64,000 nucleotides of DNA from Stenotrophomonas sepilia (GTDB taxonomy: Bacteria; Pseudomonadota; Gammaproteobacteria; Xanthomonadales; Xanthomonadaceae). The notes below the pieces were generated by a model. It worked only from the letters and a program-made list of their open reading frames with translations. It did no database searches and had not been told where the DNA came from. The stretch is from NCBI RefSeq assembly GCF_003244875.1, contig NZ_LXXZ01000049.1, positions 62,001 to 126,000 on the forward strand. The letters run 5' to 3'. Below are positions 38,233 through 48,555 of this stretch, piece after piece (position 1 is the first letter of the stretch; each line of letters begins with the position of its first letter). The position numbers and the translations under genes are program-made.

Positions 38233-39573
38233 TCAGCGCGACATCGATTGCTGCGTCTGTATCTGTTCCTGGGTCTGCCGCTGTGACAGCTCGTTGTCCA
38301 GCGCCTGGCTCTGCCGCGTGCTGTCCTGCAGGTTCTGGTTCACCGCCTGCGACAGGTCGACGTAGGTGCGGTGCATGGCGGGATCGCCGAGCTGGCCCTG
38401 CACCGCGAACACGCCTTGGTTGTCCGGCCGCGCCAGCACGGTATCGACCTGGCTCATGCCGGCCAACTTTGACTCGTAAGCCACCTGGCCTGCGGCGTTC
38501 TCGAGCTGGCTGCGGTCATTGAACAGCGGCGACAGGCCGCCCTGGCGCCGCTGTTCTTCCAGTGCTTCCAGCTTTTCCACGACCTGCTGGTAACGCGGGT
38601 TGTCGGCGTGGCCCGGGGTGGCCATGGTCGGCTCGGCCGCCTGTGCACGCTGCTGCGTGGCCACCTCCAGCGCTCCCAGGGTCGCGCCGCCAGCCTTGCC
38701 GTCTACGGTGAGGTGGTGATCCCGCTGGAACTGCTTGACCGCTTCCACGGTGCCGGGGCCGAAATCGCCATCGGCCACCAGCGGCTTGCCGTCCTTGCCC
38801 AGGTAGCCCAGGTCGGACAGCTTCTGCTGCATGGCCTGCACCTCATCGCCCTTGCTGCCGTTGACCAGCACGCCGTTGCCCGCAGGCGTGCCCGGTGACC
38901 CGTGCGAGGGAGCATGGGTGGGGGTGATGCCGATCTGGACCATGGCCCGGTCGAAGCGCTCATCGCGGCTGGCTACGGCGGCCTGCGACTGGATGCCGTA
39001 CTTGGTGGCATCGACGAAGTTCTGCACGTCGCCGCGCGTCGGCGGATTGCCGGCCTGGACGGTGCCGCCCTGCAGCGTTTCCGCATTGCCGGCCAGATAG
39101 CTGATGAACTGCGGGCCCATGCTGCCGAACTGGTTGTCATAGTCCGCCATGGCCAGCTGCAACTCCGGGTTGGCGGCGATGGCATCGGCCGCGGCCGGAT
39201 TGGTTGCACGCACCTTGGCGATGGCCTGATCGACACGCTCGATGGCGCTGTCCAGCTTGGCGTTGGTGAGCTCGTCCATCCTGGCCTGCGGAATGGCCTG
39301 CAACTTGGCGTCGAGCGCCGCCAGCTGCTGGGTGCTCAATCCGCCCTGCTGGGACAACAGTGCGATGTCGCCATCGGTGAAGCCGTTGTCGCGCAGGAAG
39401 CGCCTGGCCTGCAGATTGCCGCCGACATCGAACTGCACCAGCCCGAACGAATAGGTGCTTGCGCCTTTCTGTGCGTATGAGAAGTGGTCCAGGTGGCGGG
39501 TGTTGCCGCCCAGCTCGGTGTTGAGGAACAGCGTGGACAGCTGTTCGCGCGTAAGGGTGGAATCCGTTGCCAT
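38233..39573 (-). CDS. putative X-type T4SS antibacterial effector: lysozyme-like, PG-binding, XVIPCD domains
   Basis: The 446-residue protein has the layout of Xanthomonadaceae type IV secretion antibacterial effectors. The N-terminal part (about 1-215) resembles lysozyme-like glycan hydrolases (TELGGNTRHLDHFSYAQ; STYSFGLVQFDVGGN, with Glu20 a candidate catalytic residue). A peptidoglycan-binding domain covers about 236-302 (VQAMQQKLSDLGYLG; ADGDFGPGTVEAVKQFQRDH). The C-terminus (about 320-446) fits the XVIPCD secretion signal (NPRYQQVVEKLEAL; SQVDTVLARPDNQGVFAVQG; DPAMHRTYVDLSQA) with its glutamine-rich tail. The ATG at 39573 has the better spaced AAGGA. No signal peptide is present, as expected. 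The gene follows its likely immunity gene. Confidence 0.82.
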   Translation of the reverse strand: MATDSTLTREQLSTLFLNTELGGNTRHLDHFSYAQKGASTYSFGLVQFDVGGNLQARRFLRDNGFTDGDIALLSQQGGLSTQQLAALDAKLQAIPQARMDELTNAKLDSAIERVDQAIAKVRATNPAAADAIAANPELQLAMADYDNQFGSMGPQFISYLAGNAETLQGGTVQAGNPPTRGDVQNFVDATKYGIQSQAAVASRDERFDRAMVQIGITPTHAPSHGSPGTPAGNGVLVNGSKGDEVQAMQQKLSDLGYLGKDGKPLVADGDFGPGTVEAVKQFQRDHHLTVDGKAGGATLGALEVATQQRAQAAEPTMATPGHADNPRYQQVVEKLEALEEQRRQGGLSPLFNDRSQLENAAGQVAYESKLAGMSQVDTVLARPDNQGVFAVQGQLGDPAMHRTYVDLSQAVNQNLQDSTRQSQALDNELSQRQTQEQIQTQQSMSR

Positions 39574-39622
39574 GGTCATCGTCCTTCAATGAGGGTAAAG
39601 CGCCGGGCGTGCCCGGCGATTG

Positions 39623-40411
39623 TCAGCCGGCGCAGTGCTGCTGGGTGAAGCCGAGCAGCTGGCGGATGGCCTGGGTGCCGTAAGCAGCCGGCGCCGGTTC
39701 GAGGGCGAACTGGCCAACCATCTGGTTGCTGCACAGCTGCACGTTGCGCCTGCCGGCGGAGGTTTCCTGGGTGCAGTTGGCTGCGAGCAGGGCGTTGGGG
39801 CCGCCGCCCATGTTCGTGGCGGCCGTGCAGCCCAGCAGGCGGCCTTCCTGGCCGTTCTCACCCAGCAGCGTGTTGAAGTTCGCCAGCTGGCTGTTGGGAT
39901 CGCGCAGCACCAGCAGGTCCACGCATTGCTGCTGGCCGTCAGGGGCTTCGCATGCATCCTGGTCGACCAGGCCGTCACGCGTGGCGGACAGCACCTTGAG
40001 GCGATCGGCGTACACCTGCTGCAGGCACTGTGCACCGGTGCACAGGTCGCGGGTGTGCTCCTGCCAGCGCTGCTGTTCGGCGTGCAGCTTGCTCTGCCCT
40101 GCTGCATCGAGCGTGGCCTGTGCGGCAGTGACCGCCTTGCCCACGTCCGCATCCAGGCCGGTCAGGGTCGGGTCCTTGCAGACCAGGGTCTGTGCCGGCG
40201 ACGCTGCATCGGCGCAGCCAGCGCTCGTGTCGGCGACCGTGGCGGGCGCGTCGGCGGCCTTGCCTGCGGGGCTGGCCTGTCCGCTGGCCGCAGCCGGAGC
40301 CGTAGCGCCGGCTTCGCCGGCAGGTGGGGTGCAGGCGGCCAGCAGGGCCACCCAGCACAGGGGCATCAGGGGCTTCATGGCCCGGTTCAGTCGTTCACGG
40401 TTGCGCGGCAT
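39623..40411 (-). CDS. putative immunity lipoprotein (X-Tfi) with LprI-like lysozyme-inhibitor domain
   Basis: The 262-residue lipoprotein has a signal ending LMPLCWVALLAAC and an Ala/Pro-rich linker. A DUF1311/LprI-type domain (about 63-140; ASPAQTLVCKDPTLTGLDADV; EQQRWQEHTRDLC; CLQQVYADRLKVL) follows; such domains inhibit lysozymes. The C-terminal half is unrecognised and contains several cysteines that may pair in the periplasm. It lies just upstream of the effector gene on the same strand with a 49-bp gap, as immunity genes do. The start at 40411 has AAAGGACAGGAC upstream; 40378 is an alternative. Confidence 0.78.
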   Translation of the reverse strand: MPRNRERLNRAMKPLMPLCWVALLAACTPPAGEAGATAPAAASGQASPAGKAADAPATVADTSAGCADAASPAQTLVCKDPTLTGLDADVGKAVTAAQATLDAAGQSKLHAEQQRWQEHTRDLCTGAQCLQQVYADRLKVLSATRDGLVDQDACEAPDGQQQCVDLLVLRDPNSQLANFNTLLGENGQEGRLLGCTAATNMGGGPNALLAANCTQETSAGRRNVQLCSNQMVGQFALEPAPAAYGTQAIRQLLGFTQQHCAG

Positions 40412-40587
40412 GTCCTGTCCTTTGGTGTCTGCGTCCCGGCGCATGGCCTGCCGTTGGCAGCCCACGCGGGCGTAAAGCCTAGCAAGCGGCTTCTTAGTGC
40501 TCCGTGACAGGGTGCGCGGATCGGTTGCCGGGTGCCGCAACGCAGAACGGGCGCCCGAAGGCGCCCGTCCTGTCTGCATCCGTTGCC

Positions 40588-40626
40588 GGGGTCAGAGCCC
40601 TTTCATGCGGAAAGGGATCCGACCCC
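40588..40626. repeat. GGGGTCAG-type inverted repeat, copy 5
   Basis: GGGGTCAGAGCCCTTTC and GGAAAGGGATCCGACCCC flank ATGC. It lies between ahcY and the immunity gene, both minus-strand, and may end the ahcY transcript. Confidence 0.8.
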
Positions 40627-40636
40627 GCGTACGCCG

Positions 40637-40660
40637 GTAGTGCCGGCCGCTGGCCGGTAC
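40637..40660. repeat. single SMAG REP downstream of ahcY
   Basis: GTAGTGCCGGCCGCTGGCC begins at 40637, eleven bases past the ahcY stop in the minus-strand sense. It stands beside a GGGGTCAG-type palindrome. Confidence 0.75.
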
Positions 40661-40670
40661 CCCGCAGGCA

Positions 40671-42116
<1,446 letters not shown>

Positions 42117-42155
42117 TCGTGTGCTCCGGTTGTGGGCGAGCGGATGCTCGCATCT

Positions 42156-42237
42156 AGCCGGGCGCCGTTGTTACAAAGCCACCTTACCGAGCCTGGCCGG
42201 GCCTCGTGGGATCCGGTCGCAGCGCCCCTCGGCAGGG
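42156..42237 (-). promoter_or_regulatory. SAH riboswitch in the ahcY leader
   Basis: Read on the minus strand, the leader contains CCGAGGGGCGCTGCGACC, the conserved core of S-adenosylhomocysteine riboswitches. Then come CCAGGCTCGG, which pairs with the CCGAG segment, and AACGGCGCCC, which can form the pseudoknot-type partner. The class turns on ahcY when SAH accumulates, and Xanthomonadales are among known carriers. The boundaries are approximate. Confidence 0.88.
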
Positions 42238-42247
42238 GAGAACCCCC

Positions 42248-42253
42248 ATTATA
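42248..42253 (-). promoter_or_regulatory. -10 box of ahcY
   Basis: A perfect TATAAT on the minus strand lies about 11 bases before the riboswitch core. No strong -35 is seen upstream. Confidence 0.7.
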
Positions 42254-42356
42254 TCGCGGCCCCAGCGTGACATCGGCATGACCCAACCATCGGCAGATGG
42301 GGCCACGTGCACGGCCTGTTAAGGTCGGTGTTTTCACGCATCACACAGGTGGAACG

Positions 42357-44873
42357 ATGAGCATGCACGCGCGCCGCACACGGCGCTGGACCGGCCTGGT
42401 CCTGTCGATGGGGCTGCTGGCGGTGGCCCCGCTGGCCTGGGCGGCCGCTTCGCAGCCCGTTGCCGCGCAGGCGCAGGGTGTCAACGGCTACGAACTGCCA
42501 TCGGCCGCACTGCAGGCAGTGGTCGATGCCCCGCGCGCGCCGTCGCTGTTCCTGTCGCCGCGCCGCGACGTGGCCGCGATGATGCAGATGCCGTCGCTGC
42601 CGTCGATCCAGGTGGTGGCGCAGCCGGAACTGAAGCTGGCCGGCCTGCGCATCAACCCGCGCACGTTCTCCGACAGCCGCTTCAGCTTCGGCGAGAAGCT
42701 GTGGCTGATGAACGTTGCCGACGGCAAGGAGCGGCAGATCAGTGGCCTGCCGGCCACGCTGTCGATCGCCAGTGTGATGTGGTCGCCGGACCAGAAGTGG
42801 CTGGCGTTCAACCAGGTCGACGCCGCCAGCGGCGCCAATGAACTGTGGCTGGTGGATGTGGCCGGTGGCAGTGCCCGTCGCCTGGTTGCCGGCCTGAACA
42901 CGGTGATCGGCAGCGGCTACCAATGGCTGCCGGACAGCCGCGGGCTGGTGGTGTTCACCCGCCCGGCCAACCTGGGGCCAGCCCCGGCCGCCGACGGCGT
43001 CCCGACCGGCCCTGCCGTGCAGCAGACCAGCCAGGGCGGCGGCGTGGTGTCGATCCGTACCTATCAGGACCTGCTGAAGAACGAAGCCGACGCTCGCCAG
43101 TTCGATTACTACGCTACTACCCAGCCGATGGAAGTCGGCCTGGATGGCAGTACCCGCGCGATCGGTGCGGCCGGCATCTTCATGGGCTTTTCGGTGTCGC
43201 CTGACGGCCGCTTCGTGCTGCGCCAGCCGGTGCAGCGTCCGTACTCCTACGTGGTGCCGGTAAGCAGTTTTCCGCGCCGCATTGAAGTAATCGACCGGGC
43301 CACCGGCAAGCTGGTGCATACCGTGGCGGTGCGCCCGCTGGTGGAAGGCCTGCCGACCGGCAACGATGCCGAAGTGACCGGCGTGCGCGACATCAGCTGG
43401 CGCGGTGATGCCGATGCCACCCTGGTCTGGGCCGAAGCGCAGGACGGTGGTGATCCGAACCGGGAGGCCAAGGTGCGCGATGCGGTGCTGATGCAGGCCG
43501 CGCCGTTCGACAAGCCGCCGGTCACCCTGGCCCAGCTTGGCAGCCGCCTGAGCGGCATCAACTGGGGCCGTGGCGACCTGGCCCTGCTGGCCGAGTCGTG
43601 GTGGAAGACCCGCAGGACCAAGACTTGGCTGATCGCCCCGGACAACGCCGGTGTCGAGCCGCGCCTGCTGTGGGATCGTGACGCGCAGGACCGTTACGCC
43701 GATCCGGGGCGGCCGCTGCTGGCCAGCGATGAACGTGGTCGCTCGCTGCTGCAGACCAGCCCGGATGGCAGCAGCCTGTACCTGGCCGGCGCCGGTGCTT
43801 CGCCGGAGGGCGACCGCCCGTTCGTGGACCGCTTCGACATCGCCACGGGCAAGGCGACGCGCCTGTTCCATTCGCAGGCGCCGAGCTATTCGCTGCCGGT
43901 GGCATTGCTGGACAACCAGGGCAATTCGCTGCTGCTGAGCCGCGAGAGCCCGGACGAACCGGCCAACTACTACGTGCAGTCGCTGGCCGATGCCCGTGCC
44001 GCACCGCGCGCGCTGACCCGTTTCGCCCATCCGCTGCCGCAGCTGAAGGGCGTGCAGAAGGAGCAGATCCGCTACAAGCGCAAGGATGGGGTCGACCTGA
44101 CCGCGACACTGCTGCTGCCGCCGGGCTACGACCCCAAGCGCGACGGCCCGCGCCCGCTGCTGATGTGGGCCTACCCGGGCGAGTTCAAGAGCGCGGCGGC
44201 GGCCAGCCAGGTGACCGATTCGCCGTATCGCTTCAATGCGGTCAGCTACTGGGGCCCGCAGGCGTTCCTGGCCAAGGGCTATGTGGTGCTGGCCAGCCCG
44301 TCGATGCCGATCATTGGCGAGGGCGACAAGGAACCCAACGACACCTACATCGAACAGCTGGTGGCCAATGCGCAGGCGGCGGTGGATGAAGTGGTGCGGC
44401 GTGGTGTGACCGATCGCGAGCACATCGCCATCGGCGGCCATTCCTACGGTGCGTTCATGACCGCCAACCTGCTGGCGCACACCCGCCTGTTCAAGGCCGG
44501 CATCGCGCGCAGCGGTGCCTACAACCGCACGCTCACCCCGTTCGGTTTCCAGGCCGAGGAACGCAACTACTGGCAGGCGCAGGACGTCTACCAGAAGATG
44601 GCGCCGTTCAATTACGCCGACAGGATCAAGGATCCGATCCTGTTCATCCACGGCGTGGACGACAACAACTCCGGCACGTTCCCGATCCAGAGCGAGCGCA
44701 TGTTCGCCGCGGTGAAGGGCCTGGGTGGTACCGCGCGGCTGGTGATGCTGCCCAACGAATCGCATGCCTACCGCGCACGCGAATCGATCATGACCATGCT
44801 GGCCGAGAGCGAGCGCTGGCTGGAGCAGACCATCGGCCCGGCCGAGCAGGGCAAGGCGAAGAAGAAGCGCTGA
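42357..44873 (+). CDS. S9 family serine peptidase (prolyl-oligopeptidase fold), exported
   Basis: The 838-residue protein has a signal peptide (residues about 1-34, cleavage near WAAA), a beta-propeller region to about 570 and an alpha/beta-hydrolase domain. The catalytic triad is visible: Ser696 in GGHSYGAF, Asp768 in HGVDDNNSG and His803 in NESHAYR. It resembles the S9D glutamyl-endopeptidase-like group more than dipeptidyl peptidase IV; the cleavage preference is not decided. The ATG at 42357 follows GGTGGA. It diverges from ahcY. Confidence 0.92.
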   Translation: MSMHARRTRRWTGLVLSMGLLAVAPLAWAAASQPVAAQAQGVNGYELPSAALQAVVDAPRAPSLFLSPRRDVAAMMQMPSLPSIQVVAQPELKLAGLRINPRTFSDSRFSFGEKLWLMNVADGKERQISGLPATLSIASVMWSPDQKWLAFNQVDAASGANELWLVDVAGGSARRLVAGLNTVIGSGYQWLPDSRGLVVFTRPANLGPAPAADGVPTGPAVQQTSQGGGVVSIRTYQDLLKNEADARQFDYYATTQPMEVGLDGSTRAIGAAGIFMGFSVSPDGRFVLRQPVQRPYSYVVPVSSFPRRIEVIDRATGKLVHTVAVRPLVEGLPTGNDAEVTGVRDISWRGDADATLVWAEAQDGGDPNREAKVRDAVLMQAAPFDKPPVTLAQLGSRLSGINWGRGDLALLAESWWKTRRTKTWLIAPDNAGVEPRLLWDRDAQDRYADPGRPLLASDERGRSLLQTSPDGSSLYLAGAGASPEGDRPFVDRFDIATGKATRLFHSQAPSYSLPVALLDNQGNSLLLSRESPDEPANYYVQSLADARAAPRALTRFAHPLPQLKGVQKEQIRYKRKDGVDLTATLLLPPGYDPKRDGPRPLLMWAYPGEFKSAAAASQVTDSPYRFNAVSYWGPQAFLAKGYVVLASPSMPIIGEGDKEPNDTYIEQLVANAQAAVDEVVRRGVTDREHIAIGGHSYGAFMTANLLAHTRLFKAGIARSGAYNRTLTPFGFQAEERNYWQAQDVYQKMAPFNYADRIKDPILFIHGVDDNNSGTFPIQSERMFAAVKGLGGTARLVMLPNESHAYRARESIMTMLAESERWLEQTIGPAEQGKAKKKR

Positions 44874-44885
44874 TACCTGCATGAG

Positions 44886-44910
44886 GGCGGCCCCTGTAAC
44901 AGGGGCCGCC
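44886..44910 (+). terminator. hairpin after the S9 peptidase gene
   Basis: GGCGGCCCCTG and CAGGGGCCGCC form an 11-bp perfect stem with a TAA loop, twelve bases after the stop. It lacks a T-tract. Confidence 0.6.
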
Positions 44911-44926
44911 TGTGCGGCTGCGGCGC

Positions 44927-45000
44927 CGCCCGAGCATGGGCTCGGGCGCTACACGGTGTCACGCGCCACGACGCTTGTAGAGCCGAGCCCATGCTCGGCT
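44927..45000. repeat. SMAG REP pair (GAGCCCATGCTCGG type)
   Basis: An inverted element ending GGGCTCGGGCGCTAC at about 44952 precedes a direct one, GTAGAGCCGAGCCCATGC, at about 44977. It lies between the S9 peptidase and ppc genes. Confidence 0.8.
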
Positions 45001-45110
45001 GCGTCCGCCAGGGATGCGTGCAGATGAAACCATTTTTGCATCGCAGCACGCTGCCCGTTCTGGTTTAGGCTTGGGATCTGGATCCGTTGACCGAGGCCTG
45101 TGCGTCGCCG

Positions 45111-47822
45111 ATGAACGAGTACCGCAGCAGCATCGAGTTTGCTTCCCCCGATCTTCCGCTTCGCGATGACGTGCGCCGGCTCGGCGCACTGGTCGGTGAC
45201 CTGCTGGTCGAGCAGGTATCGGCGGCCTTCCTCGACGAGGTCGAGGACGTGCGCACCCGCGCCATCGCCCGTCGCGAGAACCAGGCGCCGCTGTCGGAGC
45301 TGGCCGAAGGGCTGGCCGGGCGCACGCCGCAGCAGGCCGAGACCATGGTGCGGGCCTTCAGCACCTACTTCCAGGTGGTCAACATTGCCGAGCGCGTGCA
45401 TCGCATCCGCCGCCGCCGTGACTACCAGCGTGCCGGTACCGCAGGGGCGCAGCCTGACGGCCTGCAGGATGCGCTGCAGCACCTGAAGGCGCAGGGCGTG
45501 GGCCTGGACGAGCTGGCGCAGTGGCTGCCGCGCATCGACATCGAACCGGTGTTTACCGCGCACCCGACCGAAGCGGTGCGCCGTGCGCTGCTGGAGAAAG
45601 AGCAGCTGATGGTGGCCAGCCTGGTCGACAACCTCGACGGCCAGCGCACGCCGGGGGAAGCGGCCGCCGATGCTGCGCGCTTCCGCATGGCGCTGACCGC
45701 GTCGTGGCAGACCACTGACTCTTCGCCGGTGCGGCCCACTGTCGATGACGAGCGCGAGCACGTCGGCTTCTATCTGGTGCAGGTGCTGTACCGCGTGATT
45801 CCGGTGCTGTACGAATCGCTGCAGCAGGCGCTGCGCGATACCTATGGTGAAGAGCTGCCACTGCCGCGCCTGCTGCGCTTCGGTACGTGGGTGGGCGGGG
45901 ACATGGACGGCAACCCGAACGTGGATGCCCACACCATCTGCAGTACGCTGGATGCGCAGCGGCAGGCGGTACTGGCGCGCTACCAGAAGGAACTGCTGCA
46001 GCTGGCCAGCCTGCTCAGCCAGTCCACCGAGCGGGTGGGCGTGAGCGATGCGCTGCAGGCGCGCGTGGCGCACTACCAGCAGCTGCTGCCGCAGGTACAG
46101 TCGCGCCCGCGCCATGCCGACATGCCCTACCGCCTGCTCAACGATCGCATGCGCGCGCGCCTGCAGGCCACGCTGGAAGAGGGCGAGGGCGCTTACGCCG
46201 GCCCGGATGAACTGATCGACGACCTGCAGCTGATCCTCGACAGCCTGCGCGCGAACCGCGGCGAGCATGCCGGTGGCTTCGCCGTGCAGCGGCTGTTGTG
46301 GCGGGTGAAGACGTTCGGCTTCCATCTGGCGCGGTTGGACGTGCGCCAGGAATCGAGCGTGCATGCGCGCGCGCTGGCGGCGGTGCTGGGCGGCGACGCA
46401 GCGTGGGACGGCCTGGATGCATTGGGCCGCGCGCGCCTGCTGGCACCGCATGCCAGCGGTGAGGTGCCGTTGCCGGAAGGCGACGACGACGGCAACCGGC
46501 GGCTCGACGCCGTGTTCGCTGCATTGGCCGATGCCCGTGCGCGGCATGGCGGCGATGCACTGGGCAGTTACATCATCTCGATGGCGCACGACCGCAGCGA
46601 CGTGCTGGCGGTGCTGGCGCTGGCGCGGCGTGGTGGCCTGGTCGATGCCGATGGCGGCGTGCCGCTCGATATCGCGCCGCTGTTTGAAACTGTGGACGAC
46701 CTCAAGCGCGGTACCGCCACGCTGCGCGACCTGCTGGAGGATCCGGTGTACCGCGCGCACCTGCAGGCACGCGACGACGTGCAGATGGTGATGCTGGGCT
46801 ATTCGGACAGCAGCAAGGACGGCGGCATCGCCGCCTCGCGCTGGGGCCTGCAGCGCGCGCAGGTGGAACTGCTGGAGGTGGCGGCCGAGGCCGGCATCCG
46901 ATTGACCTTCTTCCATGGCCGGGGCGGCTCGATCAGCCGTGGCGGTGGCAAGACCACGCATGCGGTCGATGCGTCGCCGCGCGGCAGCATCGATGGCCGC
47001 CTGCGGGTGACCGAGCAGGGCGAGGTGATCCATCGCAAGTACGGCATCCGCGCGCTGGCCCTGCGCTCGCTGGAACAGGCCACCGGTGCAGTGCTGCGCG
47101 CCAGCCTGCGCCCGCGCGCCGCCGAGCCGCGCGAGGATGACTGGCGGCCGGTGATGGATGCGGTGGCTGCGGCCAGCAGCGAGGTGTATCGCGCGTTCGT
47201 CGGCCAGCCCGGTTTCATGGATTACTTCCGTACCGCCACGCCGATCGACGTGATCGAGCGGATGACGCTGGGTTCGCGGCCGTCGCGCCGGCTCGGCCAG
47301 GACGCAGCGCTGGGCAACCTGCGTGCGATTCCCTGGGTGTTCGCCTGGAGCCAGGCGCGTGCGGTGATTCCCGGCTGGTACGGCGTGGGCAGTGGCCTGC
47401 AGGCCGCGGTCGATGCCGGCCACGAACAGACCCTGCGCGATATGGCGCGGGACTGGCCGTTCTTCCGTACCTTCCTGGACGACATCGCGATGGTGCTGTC
47501 CAAGGGCGATATCACCATCGCCCAGCAGTTCTCGCTGTTGTCGGGTGAACTGCACGGGCGCTTCTTCCCGCAGGTGCAGCGCGAACTGGAGCTCACCCGG
47601 CGCTGGCTGCTGGCGTTGATGGACCAGAAGACGCTGCTGGACCACGACGCGCGGCTGGCGCTGTCGATCCGCCTGCGCAATCCCTACGTCGATCCGATCA
47701 GCGTGCTGCAGGTGGATCTGCTGCAGCGCTGGCGGGCCAGCGGGCGCGAGGATGACGATCTGCTGCGCGCGCTGGTGGCGTGCGTGAACGGCGTTTCGCA
47801 GGGCGTGCAGAACACAGGGTGA
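45111..47822 (+). CDS. ppc: phosphoenolpyruvate carboxylase
   Basis: PPC carboxylates phosphoenolpyruvate to oxaloacetate to refill the TCA cycle. The 903-residue protein has [12 protein letters not shown] with the catalytic histidine, [12 protein letters not shown]-like [52 protein letters not shown] with the key arginine, and the C-terminal [12 protein letters not shown] and QN-TG end. The ATG at 45111 is chosen; a TTG at 45087 would add eight residues. Confidence 0.96.
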   Translation: MNEYRSSIEFASPDLPLRDDVRRLGALVGDLLVEQVSAAFLDEVEDVRTRAIARRENQAPLSELAEGLAGRTPQQAETMVRAFSTYFQVVNIAERVHRIRRRRDYQRAGTAGAQPDGLQDALQHLKAQGVGLDELAQWLPRIDIEPVFTAHPTEAVRRALLEKEQLMVASLVDNLDGQRTPGEAAADAARFRMALTASWQTTDSSPVRPTVDDEREHVGFYLVQVLYRVIPVLYESLQQALRDTYGEELPLPRLLRFGTWVGGDMDGNPNVDAHTICSTLDAQRQAVLARYQKELLQLASLLSQSTERVGVSDALQARVAHYQQLLPQVQSRPRHADMPYRLLNDRMRARLQATLEEGEGAYAGPDELIDDLQLILDSLRANRGEHAGGFAVQRLLWRVKTFGFHLARLDVRQESSVHARALAAVLGGDAAWDGLDALGRARLLAPHASGEVPLPEGDDDGNRRLDAVFAALADARARHGGDALGSYIISMAHDRSDVLAVLALARRGGLVDADGGVPLDIAPLFETVDDLKRGTATLRDLLEDPVYRAHLQARDDVQMVMLGYSDSSKDGGIAASRWGLQRAQVELLEVAAEAGIRLTFFHGRGGSISRGGGKTTHAVDASPRGSIDGRLRVTEQGEVIHRKYGIRALALRSLEQATGAVLRASLRPRAAEPREDDWRPVMDAVAAASSEVYRAFVGQPGFMDYFRTATPIDVIERMTLGSRPSRRLGQDAALGNLRAIPWVFAWSQARAVIPGWYGVGSGLQAAVDAGHEQTLRDMARDWPFFRTFLDDIAMVLSKGDITIAQQFSLLSGELHGRFFPQVQRELELTRRWLLALMDQKTLLDHDARLALSIRLRNPYVDPISVLQVDLLQRWRASGREDDDLLRALVACVNGVSQGVQNTG

Positions 47823-47832
47823 CCTGGCGTTG

Positions 47833-47909
47833 GTAGTGCCGGCCGCTGGCCGGCAACCTCATGATGTTTGGCAGCACGCGCGAGGTTGCCGGCCAGCGGC
47901 CGGCACTAC
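47833..47909. repeat. SMAG REP pair between ppc and the thioesterase
   Basis: GTAGTGCCGGCCGCTGGCC (47833) and its inverted mate ending CGGCACTAC (47909) fill the gap between two convergent genes. Confidence 0.9.
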
Positions 47910-47910
47910 C

Positions 47911-48417
47911 TCATTCCTCCGGCGACGGCGGGTTCGACGCCAGCAGTTCCAGGTGGCGCTGTTCCATTTCCTGGCGCAGCTGGCGGCGGATCTGTGCTGC
48001 GGCCTGGCGGCGCTTTTCGTCGGACGTTGCCGGCTGCAAGGGCGGGACAGGCGTCGGCCGGCCTTCTTCATCCACTGCGACCATCGTGAAGAAGCAGCTG
48101 TTGGCGTGGCGCACGCTGCGCTTGAGGATGTCCTCGGCCACCACCTTGATGCCGATCTCCATCGATGAGGTGCCGGTGTAGTTCACCGAGGCCAGGAAGG
48201 TGACCAGCTCGCCGACCGCGATGGGCTGGCGGAACATCACCTGGTCCACCGACAGGGTGACCACGTAGCTGCCGGCATAGCGGCTGGCGCAGGCGTAGGC
48301 CACCTGGTCAAGCAGGCGCAGGATGGCGCCACCATGGACCTTGCCGGAGAAATTGGCCATCTCCGGCGACATCAGCACCGTCATGGACAGCTGGTGGGTT
48401 TTCAGTTCGGTCGACAT
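47911..48417 (-). CDS. acyl-CoA thioesterase, hotdog fold (YciA/BFIT-like)
   Basis: The 168-residue hotdog-fold protein hydrolyses acyl-CoA thioesters; chain preference is unknown. Family features are MSPEMANFSGKVHGGAILRLLDQVAYACASRYAG, with the catalytic aspartate in LLDQ, VTLSVDQVMFRQPIAVGELV and SSMEIGIKVVAED. A C-terminal charged helical tail rich in Gln/Arg/Glu follows. It is monocistronic between REP pairs. Confidence 0.9.
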   Translation of the reverse strand: MSTELKTHQLSMTVLMSPEMANFSGKVHGGAILRLLDQVAYACASRYAGSYVVTLSVDQVMFRQPIAVGELVTFLASVNYTGTSSMEIGIKVVAEDILKRSVRHANSCFFTMVAVDEEGRPTPVPPLQPATSDEKRRQAAAQIRRQLRQEMEQRHLELLASNPPSPEE

Positions 48418-48439
48418 GCGGCGATTGTATCGGCAACCG

Positions 48440-48516
48440 GTCGTGCCGGCCGCTGGCCGGCAACCACGCGGTTGTTTCCGGAGGCCATGAAAAAGCCGGC
48501 CAGCGGCCGGCTCTAC
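48440..48516. repeat. SMAG REP pair between the thioesterase and metK
   Basis: GTCGTGCCGGCCGCTGGCC, with GTCG instead of GTAG, faces an inverted copy ending GGCCGGCTCTAC. It separates two minus-strand genes. Confidence 0.8.
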
Positions 48517-48525
48517 CAGAAGCAG

Positions 48526-48547
48526 AAGGGCCGCGTGAGCGGCCCTT
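48526..48547 (-). terminator. metK terminator hairpin
   Basis: Nine-base arms (AAGGGCCGC and GCGGCCCTT) surround a GTGA loop nine bases past the metK stop. On the minus strand the following CTGCTTCT is only partly T-rich. Confidence 0.65.
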
Positions 48548-48555
48548 CGTGTTGC

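Noticed and set aside
42249-44882. 877-codon frame opposite the S9 peptidase gene
   Set aside because: The peptidase has a signal peptide and a full catalytic triad; the antisense frame is compositionally biased.
45087-45110. TTG start for ppc
   Set aside because: The ATG at 45111 gives the usual N-terminus and starts more credibly; the extension is not conserved-looking.
44949-47645. 898-codon frame opposite ppc
   Set aside because: ppc motifs are all present on the plus strand; the other frame has no recognisable features.
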